Assembly: GCF_900095225.1 (NCBI RefSeq)
Contig: NZ_LT607420.1
Span: forward strand, 120,354-184,353
Direction of reading: 5' to 3'
Source of the DNA: Pseudomonas sp. UMAB-08
Lineage (GTDB): Bacteria; Pseudomonadota; Gammaproteobacteria; Pseudomonadales; Pseudomonadaceae
Length of the DNA: 64,000 nt
Shown: positions 8,984 to 18,988 of the stretch, piece by piece
Layout of the letters: every line of letters starts with the position of its first letter
Position numbering within the stretch: the stretch's first letter is position 1
Notes under the pieces: model-generated
The model's input: the letters and a program-made list of their open reading frames with translations, nothing else
Told to the model about the DNA's origin: nothing
Databases searched by the model: none
Made by a program: the position numbers and the translations under genes

Positions 8984-10009
8984 TCATGTCGGTCTCGACT
9001 CGGTCATCTTGAAGATGGCCTGCGCATTGCTGCTGTCGAAGTTGAGGTCGAGCTTGTCGTCGATGGGGTCGAGCTTGCGCTGGATAAATTCGACAAACGA
9101 GCCGGGCACCTGATGCTCGTGCAATTGCCCGTTGGCGTCCGCCAGTGCGCGGTTTACGGTGCACGCTTTGTAGGCGGTCTGCATCACCCTGCCCGAAGCA
9201 GACACCTCGATGCTGGCCTTCATTGGCCGTTCTCTGCGGTTCTGTTCCGCCACCAGGGTCTCAAGGTCGGTGACCCGGTCGGTCAGGTGATTGAAGCTAT
9301 TGCCTTCGGTGGCGATCCAGGCCATTTCCGCGCTCTCGCTCAGTACTTGCTGATAATCCGCGTGCTGCACCACGCCATGCTGGCGCCCGAACGCTTCATA
9401 CAGCCCCGGCAGCAAGCGGTACGCTTCGGCCAAGGTGCAGTGGCGGGTCAGTTGCAGGCGGTTGAGGATGCTCAAGTGCTCGGCGTTCAGCGGATCGCGG
9501 CTGGAGCCGACTATGCGGCCTACAGCTGCCTGAAAGGCTGGGCTGAAACGACCAGGGTGTAGCTCGGAGACGAAGAACTGGGCGATATCTTCCGGCAGAT
9601 CCTGCTGACGATAACCCCAGCCGGTCATGTTCAGTTTGGTCAGTGGATACGTGCGCACATCGGTAAAACCCAGCGGTTCGAGTAGCCGGGCAAACGCCAG
9701 GCGACCCCGCGGCAGTTCACCGTTTGCGACCCAGTCCACCGTCCTGATAGCGCCATGGTCGAACAGCACTTTGCGGCCTTGTCCGGCCTGTTCCTCGACA
9801 TACATGCGGCCCACCGGCACAGCCTCCACCAGCTTGTGAAGCAGGCACAGGTTCAGCGCTTCAGCCAGCCACGCGCGGTGCAGCGCGGTCTCGCTCCAAC
9901 TGAAGGCGTGCAGGCTTTCCGGTACTTCGACGTGGGATTCAAGCCACTGCGCAGCGGGTTGGCCGACGACGGAGGCGACGAGAGAGAAAAGGCCTTGGAA
10001 CGAGGACAT
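8984..10009 (-). CDS. DUF1338 protein, HglS-related 2-oxoadipate dioxygenase/decarboxylase family
   Basis: A 341-residue DUF1338 protein. The family includes HglS of Pseudomonas putida, an Fe(II) enzyme that converts 2-oxoadipate to D-2-hydroxyglutarate in lysine breakdown. Candidate metal ligands are visible: His85 in FDHGAIRTV, a His in NSFNHLTDRV near residue 240, and Glu in GSFVEFIQRKL near residue 307. It is clearly shorter than HglS/YdcJ (about 450-465 residues), matching the compact form of the family. The amaB/amaA genes a few kb away act earlier in the lysine route, supporting a lysine-related role, but the exact reaction of this short form is inferred. It is convergent with the sigma54 activator gene. 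Confidence 0.75.
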   Translation of the reverse strand: MSSFQGLFSLVASVVGQPAAQWLESHVEVPESLHAFSWSETALHRAWLAEALNLCLLHKLVEAVPVGRMYVEEQAGQGRKVLFDHGAIRTVDWVANGELPRGRLAFARLLEPLGFTDVRTYPLTKLNMTGWGYRQQDLPEDIAQFFVSELHPGRFSPAFQAAVGRIVGSSRDPLNAEHLSILNRLQLTRHCTLAEAYRLLPGLYEAFGRQHGVVQHADYQQVLSESAEMAWIATEGNSFNHLTDRVTDLETLVAEQNRRERPMKASIEVSASGRVMQTAYKACTVNRALADANGQLHEHQVPGSFVEFIQRKLDPIDDKLDLNFDSSNAQAIFKMTESRPT

Positions 10010-10073
10010 GGGCAGCGGCTCTGGCTGAATGAGAGGTGCCTATGAAAGCGTTGATCAGCCAGCCGGACAAGCG

Positions 10074-10102
10074 AAAAAAAACGGCAGGTTCATTCCGTTT
10101 TC
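10074..10102 (-). terminator. Rho-independent terminator of pncB-nadE
   Basis: Read on the minus strand, a stem AAAACGG/CCGTTTT with a ten-base loop runs into eight T residues. It lies between nadE and the DUF1338 gene and would stop pncB-nadE transcription. The stem is short, so efficiency may be modest. Confidence 0.5.
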
Positions 10103-10124
10103 TATTGTTGAAACGCGATCCCTC

Positions 10125-10209
10125 TGTAGGCGCGGGCTTGCCTGCGAGTCAGCTTGATACGGTGCGTCAGTTACACCGCAATCGCGGGCAAGCCCGCTCC
10201 TGCGTGGGA
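10125..10209. repeat. REP inverted pair
   Basis: Two copies of the Pseudomonas REP core in inverted orientation: TGTAGGCGCGGGCTTGCCTGC at the left and GCGGGCAAGCCCGCTCCTG at the right, separated by about 35 bp. It is placed immediately downstream of nadE, a common intergenic REP position. Confidence 0.85.
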
Positions 10210-10220
10210 TCTGTGTTGTT

Positions 10221-11048
10221 TTACGGCGCGAATGGCAGTTCGCGTTTGTGCTGCGTTTTTGCGTAGGTGTCGCGGATGATGTTGAACGCTTCTTCGCGGA
10301 CCGGCTCGCCATGCAGGAACGCATCGATCTCGGCATAGGTCACGCCGTGGGACGCTTCATCCGGTTTGCCGGGTACCAGGTCTTCAAGGTCGGCGGTGGG
10401 GACTTTTTCCACCAGTGATTGCGGGGCGCCAAAACTGCGGGCGATGGCCCGGACCTGATTTTTCACCAGCCCGCTGAGCGGTGCCAGGTCGCAGGCGCCG
10501 TCGCCGAACTTGGTGAAAAAACCCATCACGGCTTCCGCCGCATGGTCGGTACCGATCACCAGCCCCTGACGCGCGCCGGCGATGGTGTATTGCGCGACCA
10601 TGCGCATCCGCGCCTTGGTGTTGCCCATCACAAAATCCACCGCACTGGCGTGTTGGCCTTCGAACGCCTTGATCTGCGCTGCCAGCGCTTGCACAGACGG
10701 ACCGATATTGACCGTGTGCGACTCGTCCGGCGCAATGAACTCCAGACATGCCTGGGCTTCGTGCTCGTCGAACTGGACCTGATACGGCAGGCGGACGGCG
10801 ATGAATCGATAGCTTTCATCCCCGGTGCTTTTACGCAACTGCTCGACGGCGCGCTGCGCGAGCAAGCCGGCGGTCAGCGAATCGACGCCGCCACTGATGC
10901 CCAGTACCAGGGTCTTGAGCCTGGCGTTCTGCAGGCATTGCTGGATAAAGGCGACCCGTCGGGCGACCTCGGCTTCAAGTGCATTCTGGTCGGCGAAAGG
11001 TGGCTGGACCTTGAGCTGTTCAGCGATCTGGAGCTGTACGGCTTGCAT
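10221..11048 (-). CDS. nadE: Ammonia-dependent NAD+ synthetase NadE
   Basis: Final step of NAD biosynthesis: amidation of nicotinate adenine dinucleotide using ATP and ammonia. The 275-residue protein has the PP-loop motif [16 protein letters not shown] near residues 48-63 and the downstream [19 protein letters not shown] signature of ammonia-dependent NadE. It lacks the N-terminal glutaminase domain of the longer type. The ATG at 11048 follows the pncB stop by three bases, and its AAGGAG site lies inside the pncB end, so the two are translationally linked. The pairing forms a salvage route from nicotinate. A terminator and a REP pair follow. Confidence 0.97.
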   Translation of the reverse strand: MQAVQLQIAEQLKVQPPFADQNALEAEVARRVAFIQQCLQNARLKTLVLGISGGVDSLTAGLLAQRAVEQLRKSTGDESYRFIAVRLPYQVQFDEHEAQACLEFIAPDESHTVNIGPSVQALAAQIKAFEGQHASAVDFVMGNTKARMRMVAQYTIAGARQGLVIGTDHAAEAVMGFFTKFGDGACDLAPLSGLVKNQVRAIARSFGAPQSLVEKVPTADLEDLVPGKPDEASHGVTYAEIDAFLHGEPVREEAFNIIRDTYAKTQHKRELPFAP

Positions 11049-11051
11049 GAT

Positions 11052-12296
11052 TCACTCCTTAACAGGTTGTGCAGAAACGGAAGGGTTGGAAACCGGGCTC
11101 GCAGGCACTTCGAACACATGCCGCAGGTAGGCGACAAAGTTGGGGTCCTTGCATTGCGTCTTACCGGGTTCGTCGGAAATTTTCGCCACGGCCTGACCCG
11201 CGCAAGCCGTCATTTTAAGCACAATGCTCAATGGCTCTACACCGGGGATGTCGGCGGTGAGATTGGTACCGATGCCGAAGCTGACGTTGATACGACCCCG
11301 TAGCGCACGGAATATATCCAGCGCCTTCGGCAGGTTCAGACCGTCGGAGAACACCAGCGTCTTGCTCATCGGGTCGATGCCGAGCTTCTGGTAATGATCA
11401 ATGCATTTTTCGGCCCACATGATCGGGTCGCCGGAATCATGGCGTAACCCGTCGAACAGTTTGGCGAAGTACAGATCGAAATCGTTGAGGAAGGCGTCGG
11501 TGGTGATGCAATCGGTCAGGGCAATGCCTAGCAGGCCACGGTATTCACGGACCCAGCAATCGAGCGCGGCACTTTGACTGTCGATCAGCCGCGGGCCGAG
11601 TTGCTGGTGGGCCATGATCCATTCGTGGGCCATGGTGCCGAGCGGTTTCAGGTCCAGCGTGCGGGCCAGTTGCACGTTGCTGGTGCCGACGAACTGGCCG
11701 GGGAAGTCGTGCTTGAGCACAGTGACGACTTCCTCCTGCACGCGGTAGGAGAAGCGCCGACGGGTGCCGAAATCCGCCACTTTCAGTTCGGCCAACTCAT
11801 CGGCGGTGGCGTTGGCGTATAGCCAGTCGAATTTGCGATACAGCTGATCACGCGCCTGCACAAGCAATGTGCCGGGGTGGCGATGACGGTTGCGCACTTC
11901 GCTGACAATCGCCAGCAGCGGCACTTCGAACATGATCACGTGCAGCCACGGCCCGTGCAGACGGATGCACAGCTCACCGTTCTCGATACTGGTCTGCACA
12001 TAGCGCATGTTGAAGCGGAACAAGCCGAGGAAGCGCAGAAAATCGGGCTTCATAAAGCTGATGCGCTCAAGAAAACCCAGCTGAGCGTCGCTCATGGACA
12101 GCTCGCAGAGCAGCTCGATCTGATGACGGATCTCGGCCAGATAAGGCCGCAGGTCTTCGCCATTGCGGCAGCGAAACTCCCACTCCACGTCGACGTTTGG
12201 GTAGTTGTGCAACACCGCTTGCATCATGGTCAGCTTGTAGAAGTCGGTGTCGAGCAGGTTCTGCACGATGCGATCGGAGAAGGCGCTCTCACTCAT
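11052..12296 (-). CDS. pncB: Nicotinate phosphoribosyltransferase PncB
   Basis: Converts nicotinate and PRPP to nicotinate mononucleotide in NAD salvage. Recognisable blocks are [14 protein letters not shown] at the N-terminus, the DSGDP motif (residues about 288-292) and [10 protein letters not shown] for phosphate binding. The start is placed at the ATG at 12296 (protein MSESAFSDR...), which has GGAGAG upstream; a frame opening 14 codons earlier has no such support. The protein is about 414 residues, normal for the family. It is the first gene of the pncB-nadE pair. Confidence 0.96.
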   Translation of the reverse strand: MSESAFSDRIVQNLLDTDFYKLTMMQAVLHNYPNVDVEWEFRCRNGEDLRPYLAEIRHQIELLCELSMSDAQLGFLERISFMKPDFLRFLGLFRFNMRYVQTSIENGELCIRLHGPWLHVIMFEVPLLAIVSEVRNRHRHPGTLLVQARDQLYRKFDWLYANATADELAELKVADFGTRRRFSYRVQEEVVTVLKHDFPGQFVGTSNVQLARTLDLKPLGTMAHEWIMAHQQLGPRLIDSQSAALDCWVREYRGLLGIALTDCITTDAFLNDFDLYFAKLFDGLRHDSGDPIMWAEKCIDHYQKLGIDPMSKTLVFSDGLNLPKALDIFRALRGRINVSFGIGTNLTADIPGVEPLSIVLKMTACAGQAVAKISDEPGKTQCKDPNFVAYLRHVFEVPASPVSNPSVSAQPVKE

Positions 12297-12404
12297 GTTG
12301 TCAGCTCTCCAGAGCAGCCGATGGGGTTGGGCTCGCAACGCTCGGGCAACGCTGTAAAGGCGCTGCTGACGTCCGTGCGGGCTGCTGGGCCGGCATTGTC
12401 GCCC

Positions 12405-13307
12405 CTAACTTGTCGGGTTATCCAACTGTTCCAGCATCCAGCGCACGAAATCGCGGATTTTCGGCACTTCTGCCGTGTGCTCAGGGTAGGCCAGGTAATA
12501 GGCGTCATGGCTGGGCAGCGCGTGGGGCCAGGGGATCACCAGCTTACCGTCCGCCAGCTCCTCTTCGACCAGAAACCGCGGGAGCAGCGCGACCCCGCAC
12601 CCGACCTGTGCGGCGCGTATGCACATGTAAAACGTCTCGAAGCGCGGGCCGTGGTAGCTGTGTTCGGTGTGGTAACCCTGGCTGTCGAACCAGTCATGCC
12701 AGGCTTGCGGGCGTGAGGCGCTTTGCAGCAGCACCAGCTCGCTCAGTTGGGTCGGGTCGGTAAACGGTTTGTCCGGCAGGCTGCCGGGCGCGCAGACCGG
12801 AATAAGTTCTTCGCTGAACAATTTTACCGACTCGGCACCCGGCCGGGCGCCTTGGCCGAAATAGAACGCCAGGTCACAGCGGCCCTGAATCAGGTCGTCG
12901 GGTTCCTGTTCATCCATCAGGTCCAGGTGGATGTGCGGATGGCGCAATCGCCAGCCTTTGAGCCGGGGCACCAGCCAGCGGGCACCGAAGGTCGATGGCG
13001 TGGACACGCGCAGGACTTCGGTTTCCCCACCGTAGGACCGCAGGTAGTGGGTCGACATTTCCACCTGCGTGAGGATTTTGCGTACTTCGCCCAGGTACAG
13101 CGCGCCAGCCGGAGTCAATTGCAGGCGTCGGCGCACGCGGCGAAACAGCAAGTGTTGCACCAGTTCTTCAAGCTGGGCGACTTGTTTGCTGACGGCGCTT
13201 TGCGTCAGGTTCAACTCTTCGGCCGCGCGGGTAAAACTCAAGTGCCGGGTCACTGCCTCAAAGCATTGCAACGCGGTGATTGATGGCAGATAACGTTTGT
13301 TGAGCAT
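12405..13307 (-). CDS. LysR-family regulator (GcvA-like), probable regulator of amaB/amaA
   Basis: A 300-residue LysR-type regulator with an N-terminal winged HTH (FTRAAEELNLTQSAVSKQVAQL, about residues 24-45) and a C-terminal substrate-binding domain. The ITALQCFEAV start and RRVRRRLQLTP block place it in the GcvA/AmpR-like subgroup. It is divergent from amaB across a 179 bp gap, the usual arrangement for a LysR protein and its target. Control of amaB/amaA by a lysine-pathway intermediate is inferred from position only. Confidence 0.9.
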   Translation of the reverse strand: MLNKRYLPSITALQCFEAVTRHLSFTRAAEELNLTQSAVSKQVAQLEELVQHLLFRRVRRRLQLTPAGALYLGEVRKILTQVEMSTHYLRSYGGETEVLRVSTPSTFGARWLVPRLKGWRLRHPHIHLDLMDEQEPDDLIQGRCDLAFYFGQGARPGAESVKLFSEELIPVCAPGSLPDKPFTDPTQLSELVLLQSASRPQAWHDWFDSQGYHTEHSYHGPRFETFYMCIRAAQVGCGVALLPRFLVEEELADGKLVIPWPHALPSHDAYYLAYPEHTAEVPKIRDFVRWMLEQLDNPTS

Positions 13308-13486
13308 GCTCAGGCCTTATGTTTTTCGAGGCTGCCATGTGCAGATGGGAGGGCAGCATGAATAAACGGAATGATATCTCGCCTAATGGTCGTTTGTTCG
13401 CACGTCTCAGGCCAGCTATTAGTAGAGCCTGACGCTTCACCCATCTTTCGATTTCCGTTTTTCATTTCAAGAATCAAGGAGACAAC

Positions 13487-14977
13487 ATGCTTACCGACTT
13501 GCTCAACCGCCTCGGTGTCGATCCCGCCCTGTACCAGAAAGGCGATCAGGCCGTGCACACGCCTGTCGATGGCAGCCGTATCGCTTCCGTGCATTGGGAA
13601 GGGCGAGCGGAAGTCGAGCAGCACGTCACCCGTGCCGAACATGCGTTCGACGCCTGGCGCAAGGTCCCGGCGCCTCGCCGTGGTGAGCTGATTCGTCTGT
13701 TCGGTGAGGCCCTGCGCAAGCACAAGGCCGAGCTGGGTGCGCTGGTGTCGTGGGAAGCCGGCAAGATCACTCAGGAAGGTCTGGGTGAAGTGCAGGAAAT
13801 GATCGATATCTGTGATTTCGCCGTCGGCCTGTCGCGCCAGTTGTACGGTTTGACCATCGCTTCCGAGCGCCCTGGTCACCATATGCGCGAAACCTGGCAC
13901 CCGCTGGGCGTCGTCGGCGTGATCAGTGCGTTCAACTTCCCTGTCGCGGTCTGGGCCTGGAACACGGCACTGGCGCTGGTCTGCGGCAATGCCGTGATCT
14001 GGAAACCGTCGGAGAAAACCCCGCTGACCGCACTGGCCTGCCAGTCGTTGTTCGAAGGCGTGCTCAAACATTTCCCTGATGCGCCTGCTTACCTGAGCCA
14101 GGTGGTCATCGGTGGGCGTGAAGCCGGCGAAGCGCTGGTCGACGACCCGCGTGTTGCGCTGATCAGTGCCACTGGCAGTACGCGTATGGGCCGCGAAGTC
14201 GCGCCGAAAATCGCAGCACGCTTTGCCCGCAGCATTCTTGAGTTGGGCGGCAACAACGCAATGATCCTCGGCCCAAGCGCCGACCTTGATCTGGCGGTAC
14301 GCGCAATTCTGTTCAGCGCCGTCGGTACGGCCGGTCAGCGCTGCACCAGTTTGCGTCGCTTGATTGCTCACGAATCGGTCAAGGACGAAATCGTCAGCCG
14401 TCTGAAAACCGCCTACGCCAAAGTGCGCATCGGTCATCCGCTGGAAGGCAATCTGGTCGGTCCGTTGATCGACAAAAACAGCTACGAAAATATGCGGGAC
14501 GCCCTTGAGCAGGCCCTGAGCGAAGGCGGTCGAGTATTCGGCGGCGAGCGCCAGTTGGCTGAGCAGTTCCCTGATGCCTACTACGTGTCCCCGGCCATCG
14601 TCGAAATGCCAGAGCAAAGTGACGTGGTGTGCACCGAAACTTTCGCCCCGATTTTGTACGTGGTCGGTTACGACGATTTTGCTGAAGCCGTGCGCCTGAA
14701 CAACGCCGTGCCGCAAGGCCTGTCGTCGTGCATTTTCACCACGGACGTGCGCGAAGCCGAGCAGTTTATTTCTGCATTGGGCAGCGACTGCGGGATCGCC
14801 AACGTCAACATCGGCCCAAGCGGTGCGGAAATCGGCGGCGCTTTCGGCGGTGAAAAAGAAACCGGTGGCGGTCGTGAGTCGGGCTCGGATTCATGGCGCG
14901 GTTACATGCGTCGTCAGACGGCGACGGTGAACTACTCCCTTGAGTTGCCGCTGGCGCAGGGTATTACGTTCGACTGA
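13487..14977 (+). CDS. amaB: Delta1-piperideine-6-carboxylate / 2-aminoadipate semialdehyde dehydrogenase AmaB
   Basis: NAD-dependent aldehyde dehydrogenase oxidising piperideine-6-carboxylate (aminoadipate semialdehyde) to 2-aminoadipate in the pipecolate branch of lysine catabolism. It has 496 residues, with the cofactor-binding FNFPVAVWAWN segment, catalytic Glu252 in ILELGGNNA and nucleophile Cys286 in GTAGQRCTS. The ATG at 13487 follows AAGGAGA at a good distance. Downstream, after a REP pair, is amaA, encoding the preceding enzyme of the pathway. The match to the ALDH7/AmaB type is strong (SAEIGGAFGGEKETGGGRES near the C-terminus is typical). Confidence 0.93.
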   Translation: MLTDLLNRLGVDPALYQKGDQAVHTPVDGSRIASVHWEGRAEVEQHVTRAEHAFDAWRKVPAPRRGELIRLFGEALRKHKAELGALVSWEAGKITQEGLGEVQEMIDICDFAVGLSRQLYGLTIASERPGHHMRETWHPLGVVGVISAFNFPVAVWAWNTALALVCGNAVIWKPSEKTPLTALACQSLFEGVLKHFPDAPAYLSQVVIGGREAGEALVDDPRVALISATGSTRMGREVAPKIAARFARSILELGGNNAMILGPSADLDLAVRAILFSAVGTAGQRCTSLRRLIAHESVKDEIVSRLKTAYAKVRIGHPLEGNLVGPLIDKNSYENMRDALEQALSEGGRVFGGERQLAEQFPDAYYVSPAIVEMPEQSDVVCTETFAPILYVVGYDDFAEAVRLNNAVPQGLSSCIFTTDVREAEQFISALGSDCGIANVNIGPSGAEIGGAFGGEKETGGGRESGSDSWRGYMRRQTATVNYSLELPLAQGITFD

Positions 14978-14985
14978 TAGTCCCT

Positions 14986-15050
14986 CATCGCGGGCAAGCC
15001 CGCGCCTACAGGTTCTGCGTAAATCCTGTAGGAGCGAACTTGTTCGCGAA
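14986..15050. repeat. REP inverted pair between amaB and amaA
   Basis: GCGGGCAAGCCCGCGCCTACAGG faces CCTGTAGGAGCGAACTTGTTCGCGAA, given here only as the paired cores CGGGCAAGCCCGC and GCGAACTTGTTCGC. It fills most of the gap between two genes of one pathway and could modulate amaA expression through RNA structure. Confidence 0.85.
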
Positions 15051-15101
15051 GCGATGGATCAGCAACACAAGATTTTGCGCAGTATTTCAGGGGTTTTTGC
15101 G

Positions 15102-16385
15102 ATGGCGCTACGCGAAGAATGTCTGTGGGAAAAGCTGACACCGCAACGGCCTGAGGCCAAGGCGCTCAAGGGCGAATTGACGGTCGATGTGTGCGTGATT
15201 GGCGCGGGCATCACCGGGTTGTCGGCAGCGATTCATTTGTTGGAGCAAGGCAAGCGGGTCGCCGTGCTTGAGGCCCATCGCACGGGGCACGGGGGCTCTG
15301 GGCGCAATGTCGGGCTGGTCAATGCCGGGCTGTGGATTCCGCCGGACGAGATCGAAGCCGGGTTCGGCAAGAACGTCGGCAGTCAGTTGAATCAGATGCT
15401 AGGTGCTGCGCCGTCTCTGGTGTTCAGCCTGGTCGACAAATACAACATCGATTGCCAGTTGCGTCGCGAAGGTACGCTGCACATGGCGCACAACGCCCGT
15501 GGCGAAGCCGATCTGCGCAGTCGCGAAGAACAATGGAAACGTCGGGGCGCGCCGGTCGAGTTACTCACCGGCAAGGCGTGCCAGGACGCTACCGGCACTC
15601 AGAAAATATCCGCAGCACTGCTGGATCGGCGTGCCGGCACATTCAACCCGATGGCGTTCACCAGCGGGCTCGCAAAAGCCGTGGGCAGCCTCGGCGGTCA
15701 ATTATTCGATCACTCCCCGGTCACCCGCCTGGAACGCCAGGGCGAGCGTTGGTGCGTCATCACCGAGCATGGTGCCGTGCTGGCCGAGAAAGTGGTGATT
15801 GCTTCCAATGCGTACACCGAAGGCGAGTGGACGGAGCTGCGCCGCAACTTTTTCCCCGGTTATTACTATCAGGTCGCCTCTGCACCACTGACCGAAGAGG
15901 CTGCACAGCGGATTTTGCCGGGTGGGCAGGGTTCCTGGGACACGCGCCAGGTGCTCAGCAGCATTCGTCGCGACGCTGACGGTCGTCTTTTATTAGGCAG
16001 CTTGGGCAACGGCAATCAGAAGCCGGCCTGGTTCCTCAAGGCGTGGGCAGACCGCGTCCAGCAGCATTACTTCCCCTACCTCAAACCGGTGGACTGGGAA
16101 TTCACCTGGACGGGCTGTATCGCGTTCACTCCTGACCACCTGCTGCGGCTCTTTGAGCCTGCACCGGGGTTGGTGGCCGTCACCGGTTATAACGGTCGAG
16201 GCAACACCACGGGCAGCGTCGTGGGCAAGGCGTTTGCCGATTACCTGTGCCATGGCAATACCAAGGCGTTGCCGATTCCGTTTGCGCCGATGCTGCCGTT
16301 GTCCGGTGTGGGGCTGCGCAGCTGCCTTTATGAGGCGGGTTTTTCCCTGTATCACGCGGGCCAGTGCCTGCGAATCGTGATTTGA
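15102..16385 (+). CDS. amaA: L-pipecolate oxidase AmaA (FAD-dependent oxidoreductase)
   Basis: DAO-type flavoprotein of 427 residues, expected to oxidise L-pipecolate to piperideine-6-carboxylate. The FAD-binding VCVIGAGITGLSAAIHLLEQG motif is near residues 30-50, followed by the acidic end VLEAH. The C-terminal block GYNGRGNTTGS is also typical of this group. The ATG at 15102 (MALREECLWE) is chosen because the dinucleotide-binding fold begins soon after; an open frame extends upstream into the REP pair but gives an unlikely leader. The neighbouring amaB consumes the product, supporting the assignment over other DAO-family oxidases. Confidence 0.88.
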   Translation: MALREECLWEKLTPQRPEAKALKGELTVDVCVIGAGITGLSAAIHLLEQGKRVAVLEAHRTGHGGSGRNVGLVNAGLWIPPDEIEAGFGKNVGSQLNQMLGAAPSLVFSLVDKYNIDCQLRREGTLHMAHNARGEADLRSREEQWKRRGAPVELLTGKACQDATGTQKISAALLDRRAGTFNPMAFTSGLAKAVGSLGGQLFDHSPVTRLERQGERWCVITEHGAVLAEKVVIASNAYTEGEWTELRRNFFPGYYYQVASAPLTEEAAQRILPGGQGSWDTRQVLSSIRRDADGRLLLGSLGNGNQKPAWFLKAWADRVQQHYFPYLKPVDWEFTWTGCIAFTPDHLLRLFEPAPGLVAVTGYNGRGNTTGSVVGKAFADYLCHGNTKALPIPFAPMLPLSGVGLRSCLYEAGFSLYHAGQCLRIVI

Positions 16386-16673
16386 GGAGAATTTTCTGGC
16401 AACGGGCGGCGCTTTTTCGCGCACCAACTAACCTCTAATGGTGCGTCCCGTAGCGGTCGCGCACCGCGGATGTGCACTTCGGTTACGCGCACTGTTACAG
16501 CTGGGTTGCACGGGGTCGTCTGCGTGGGTTGCAAGTTTTAAGGGGGAGGGTTGCTCTTTTATATAAGGAGGGTTGTACCTGTTCCGGTTTAGACGGTTGC
16601 ACGCCCAATGAAAAAGGGCACAAAACGGTCGAATAACAACAAAACAACGACTTTTTTCAGAATAAAAAACCTA

Positions 16674-16689
16674 TGGCACGCCACTTGCT
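16674..16689 (+). promoter_or_regulatory. Consensus sigma54 promoter of the branched-chain amino acid transporter operon
   Basis: TGGCAC-GCCAC-TTGCT is an exact match to the sigma54 -24/-12 consensus TGGCAC-N5-TTGCW. The start site would be near 16701, about 60 nt before the binding-protein ATG. The 377 bp gap from 16386 holds this promoter, an AT-rich block at 16610-16670 suited to DNA bending, and several GCAC/GTGC half-sites at 16439-16540 that may bind an activator such as NtrC; no clean NtrC palindrome was found. Confidence 0.8.
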
Positions 16690-16762
16690 CTGCGCTTGTA
16701 GCTGAATCAAAGCTTCCGCTGAAGTTGCTGTGCTAACTAAAACACCTCAGGAGCACCATCAC

Positions 16763-17899
16763 ATGTCGCAGACGTTTTACAGGAAAGGTTTTCTGGCACT
16801 CGCAGTTGCTACTGCATTGGGTGTTTCTTCGTTTGTTCAGGCAGATGTCAAAATTGGCGTGGCAGGTCCGATGACTGGTGCGAACGCGTCCTTCGGCGAG
16901 CAGTACATGAGAGGCGCCCAGGCTGCAGCGGACGCGATCAATGCCAGCGGTGGTGTAAACGGCGAGAAAATCGTATTGGTCAAAGGCGATGACGCCTGCG
17001 AACCGAAACAGGCGGTCGCTGTAGCCAACCGTCTGACCGATCAGGACAAAGTGGTGGGCGTGGTCGGGCACTTCTGCTCATCGTCGACGATTCCTGCTTC
17101 AGAAGTGTATGCCGATGCAGGCATCATCGTGATGACCCCGGGTTCCACCAACCCTGTCGTCACCGAGCGTGGCTTGAAAGCCATGTTCCGTATGTGTGGG
17201 CGTGATGATCAGCAGGGCATCGTTGCCGGTGATTACATCGTCGATGTGCTCAAAGGCAAACGCGTTGCTGTGATCAACGACAAAGACACTTACGGCAAGG
17301 GTCTGGCTGACGCCACGTCGAAGCAGTTGACCGCGCGTGGTGTTAAACCGGTTATTGAAGAAGGCCTGACCCGCGGCGAGAAAGACTTCAGCGCTCTGGT
17401 CACCAAGATCCGTTCAGAAAAAGCCGATGTCGTTTACTTCGGTGGCCTGCACCCGGAAGCCGGCCCACTGGTCCGTCAACTGCGTGAACAAGGCCTCAAA
17501 GACGTCAAGTTCATGTCCGATGACGGCATCGTGACAGACGAACTGGTGACCACTGCCGGTGGTGCTCAGTACGTCGATGGCGTGTACATGACCTTCGGTG
17601 CCGACCCTCGCATGCTGCCAGACAGCAAGGCTGTGGTTGAGAAGTTCCGCTCCTCCGGTTACGAGCCTGAAGGCTACACCCTGTATGCCTACGCGTCTGT
17701 GCAGGCCTTGGCTGCCGCGTTCAATGGTGCCAAGTCCAACAAAGGCGAGGCTGCCGCCGAATGGCTCAAAGCCAATACGGTGCCAACCGTAATGGGCAAG
17801 AAAAACTGGGACGGCAAAGGCGACTTGAAAGTCTCCGACTACGTGGTTTACCAGTGGGATGCACAAGGCAAATACCATCAGCTGGAAAAACAGAAGTGA
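16763..17899 (+). CDS. Branched-chain amino acid ABC transporter, periplasmic binding protein (LivK/BraC type)
   Basis: Periplasmic leucine-type binding protein delivering amino acids to the LivHMGF permease encoded next to it. The signal peptide covers about residues 1-27 (FLALAVATALGVSSFVQA, cleavage after QADV likely). The mature start KIGVAGPMTGANASFG, the cysteine in GDDACEPKQAVAVANRL and the GHFCSSSTIPAS ligand loop are typical of BraC/LivJ. The ATG at 16763 has CAGGAG upstream and is preferred over an in-frame codon 33 bases earlier, which would spoil the signal peptide. At 378 residues it has normal length. Exact specificity (Leu/Ile/Val, Ala or other) is not determined. Confidence 0.93.
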   Translation: MSQTFYRKGFLALAVATALGVSSFVQADVKIGVAGPMTGANASFGEQYMRGAQAAADAINASGGVNGEKIVLVKGDDACEPKQAVAVANRLTDQDKVVGVVGHFCSSSTIPASEVYADAGIIVMTPGSTNPVVTERGLKAMFRMCGRDDQQGIVAGDYIVDVLKGKRVAVINDKDTYGKGLADATSKQLTARGVKPVIEEGLTRGEKDFSALVTKIRSEKADVVYFGGLHPEAGPLVRQLREQGLKDVKFMSDDGIVTDELVTTAGGAQYVDGVYMTFGADPRMLPDSKAVVEKFRSSGYEPEGYTLYAYASVQALAAAFNGAKSNKGEAAAEWLKANTVPTVMGKKNWDGKGDLKVSDYVVYQWDAQGKYHQLEKQK

Positions 17900-17911
17900 G
17901 ATAAACGCATC

Positions 17912-17957
17912 GCCGAGCCTGCGCCTCCCGACATAAGTCGTCAGACGCAGGCTCGGC
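17912..17957 (+). terminator. Intercistronic hairpin after the binding-protein gene
   Basis: A 12 bp perfect stem GCCGAGCCTGCG/CGCAGGCTCGGC with a 22-base loop follows the binding-protein stop. The T tail is weak (CTTTGG), so it is more likely a partial terminator or a 3' stabiliser than a full stop. Such a hairpin would let the binding protein be made in excess of the permease genes, which begin at 18069. Confidence 0.6.
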
Positions 17958-18068
17958 TTTGGTAATGGGTTCTAATTTCTTCTGGAGCCACATGAACCCG
18001 GCCAGATGCGCCTCACAAGGGCTCATCGAAACCGGGTTCAACGTGGCCTCTCAAGCGTGTGAGAGTGC

Positions 18069-18986
<918 letters not shown>

Positions 18987-18988
18987 GT

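Noticed and set aside
13310..14716. A 468-codon open stretch opposite amaB
   Set aside because: Antisense shadow of a well-conserved aldehyde dehydrogenase gene.
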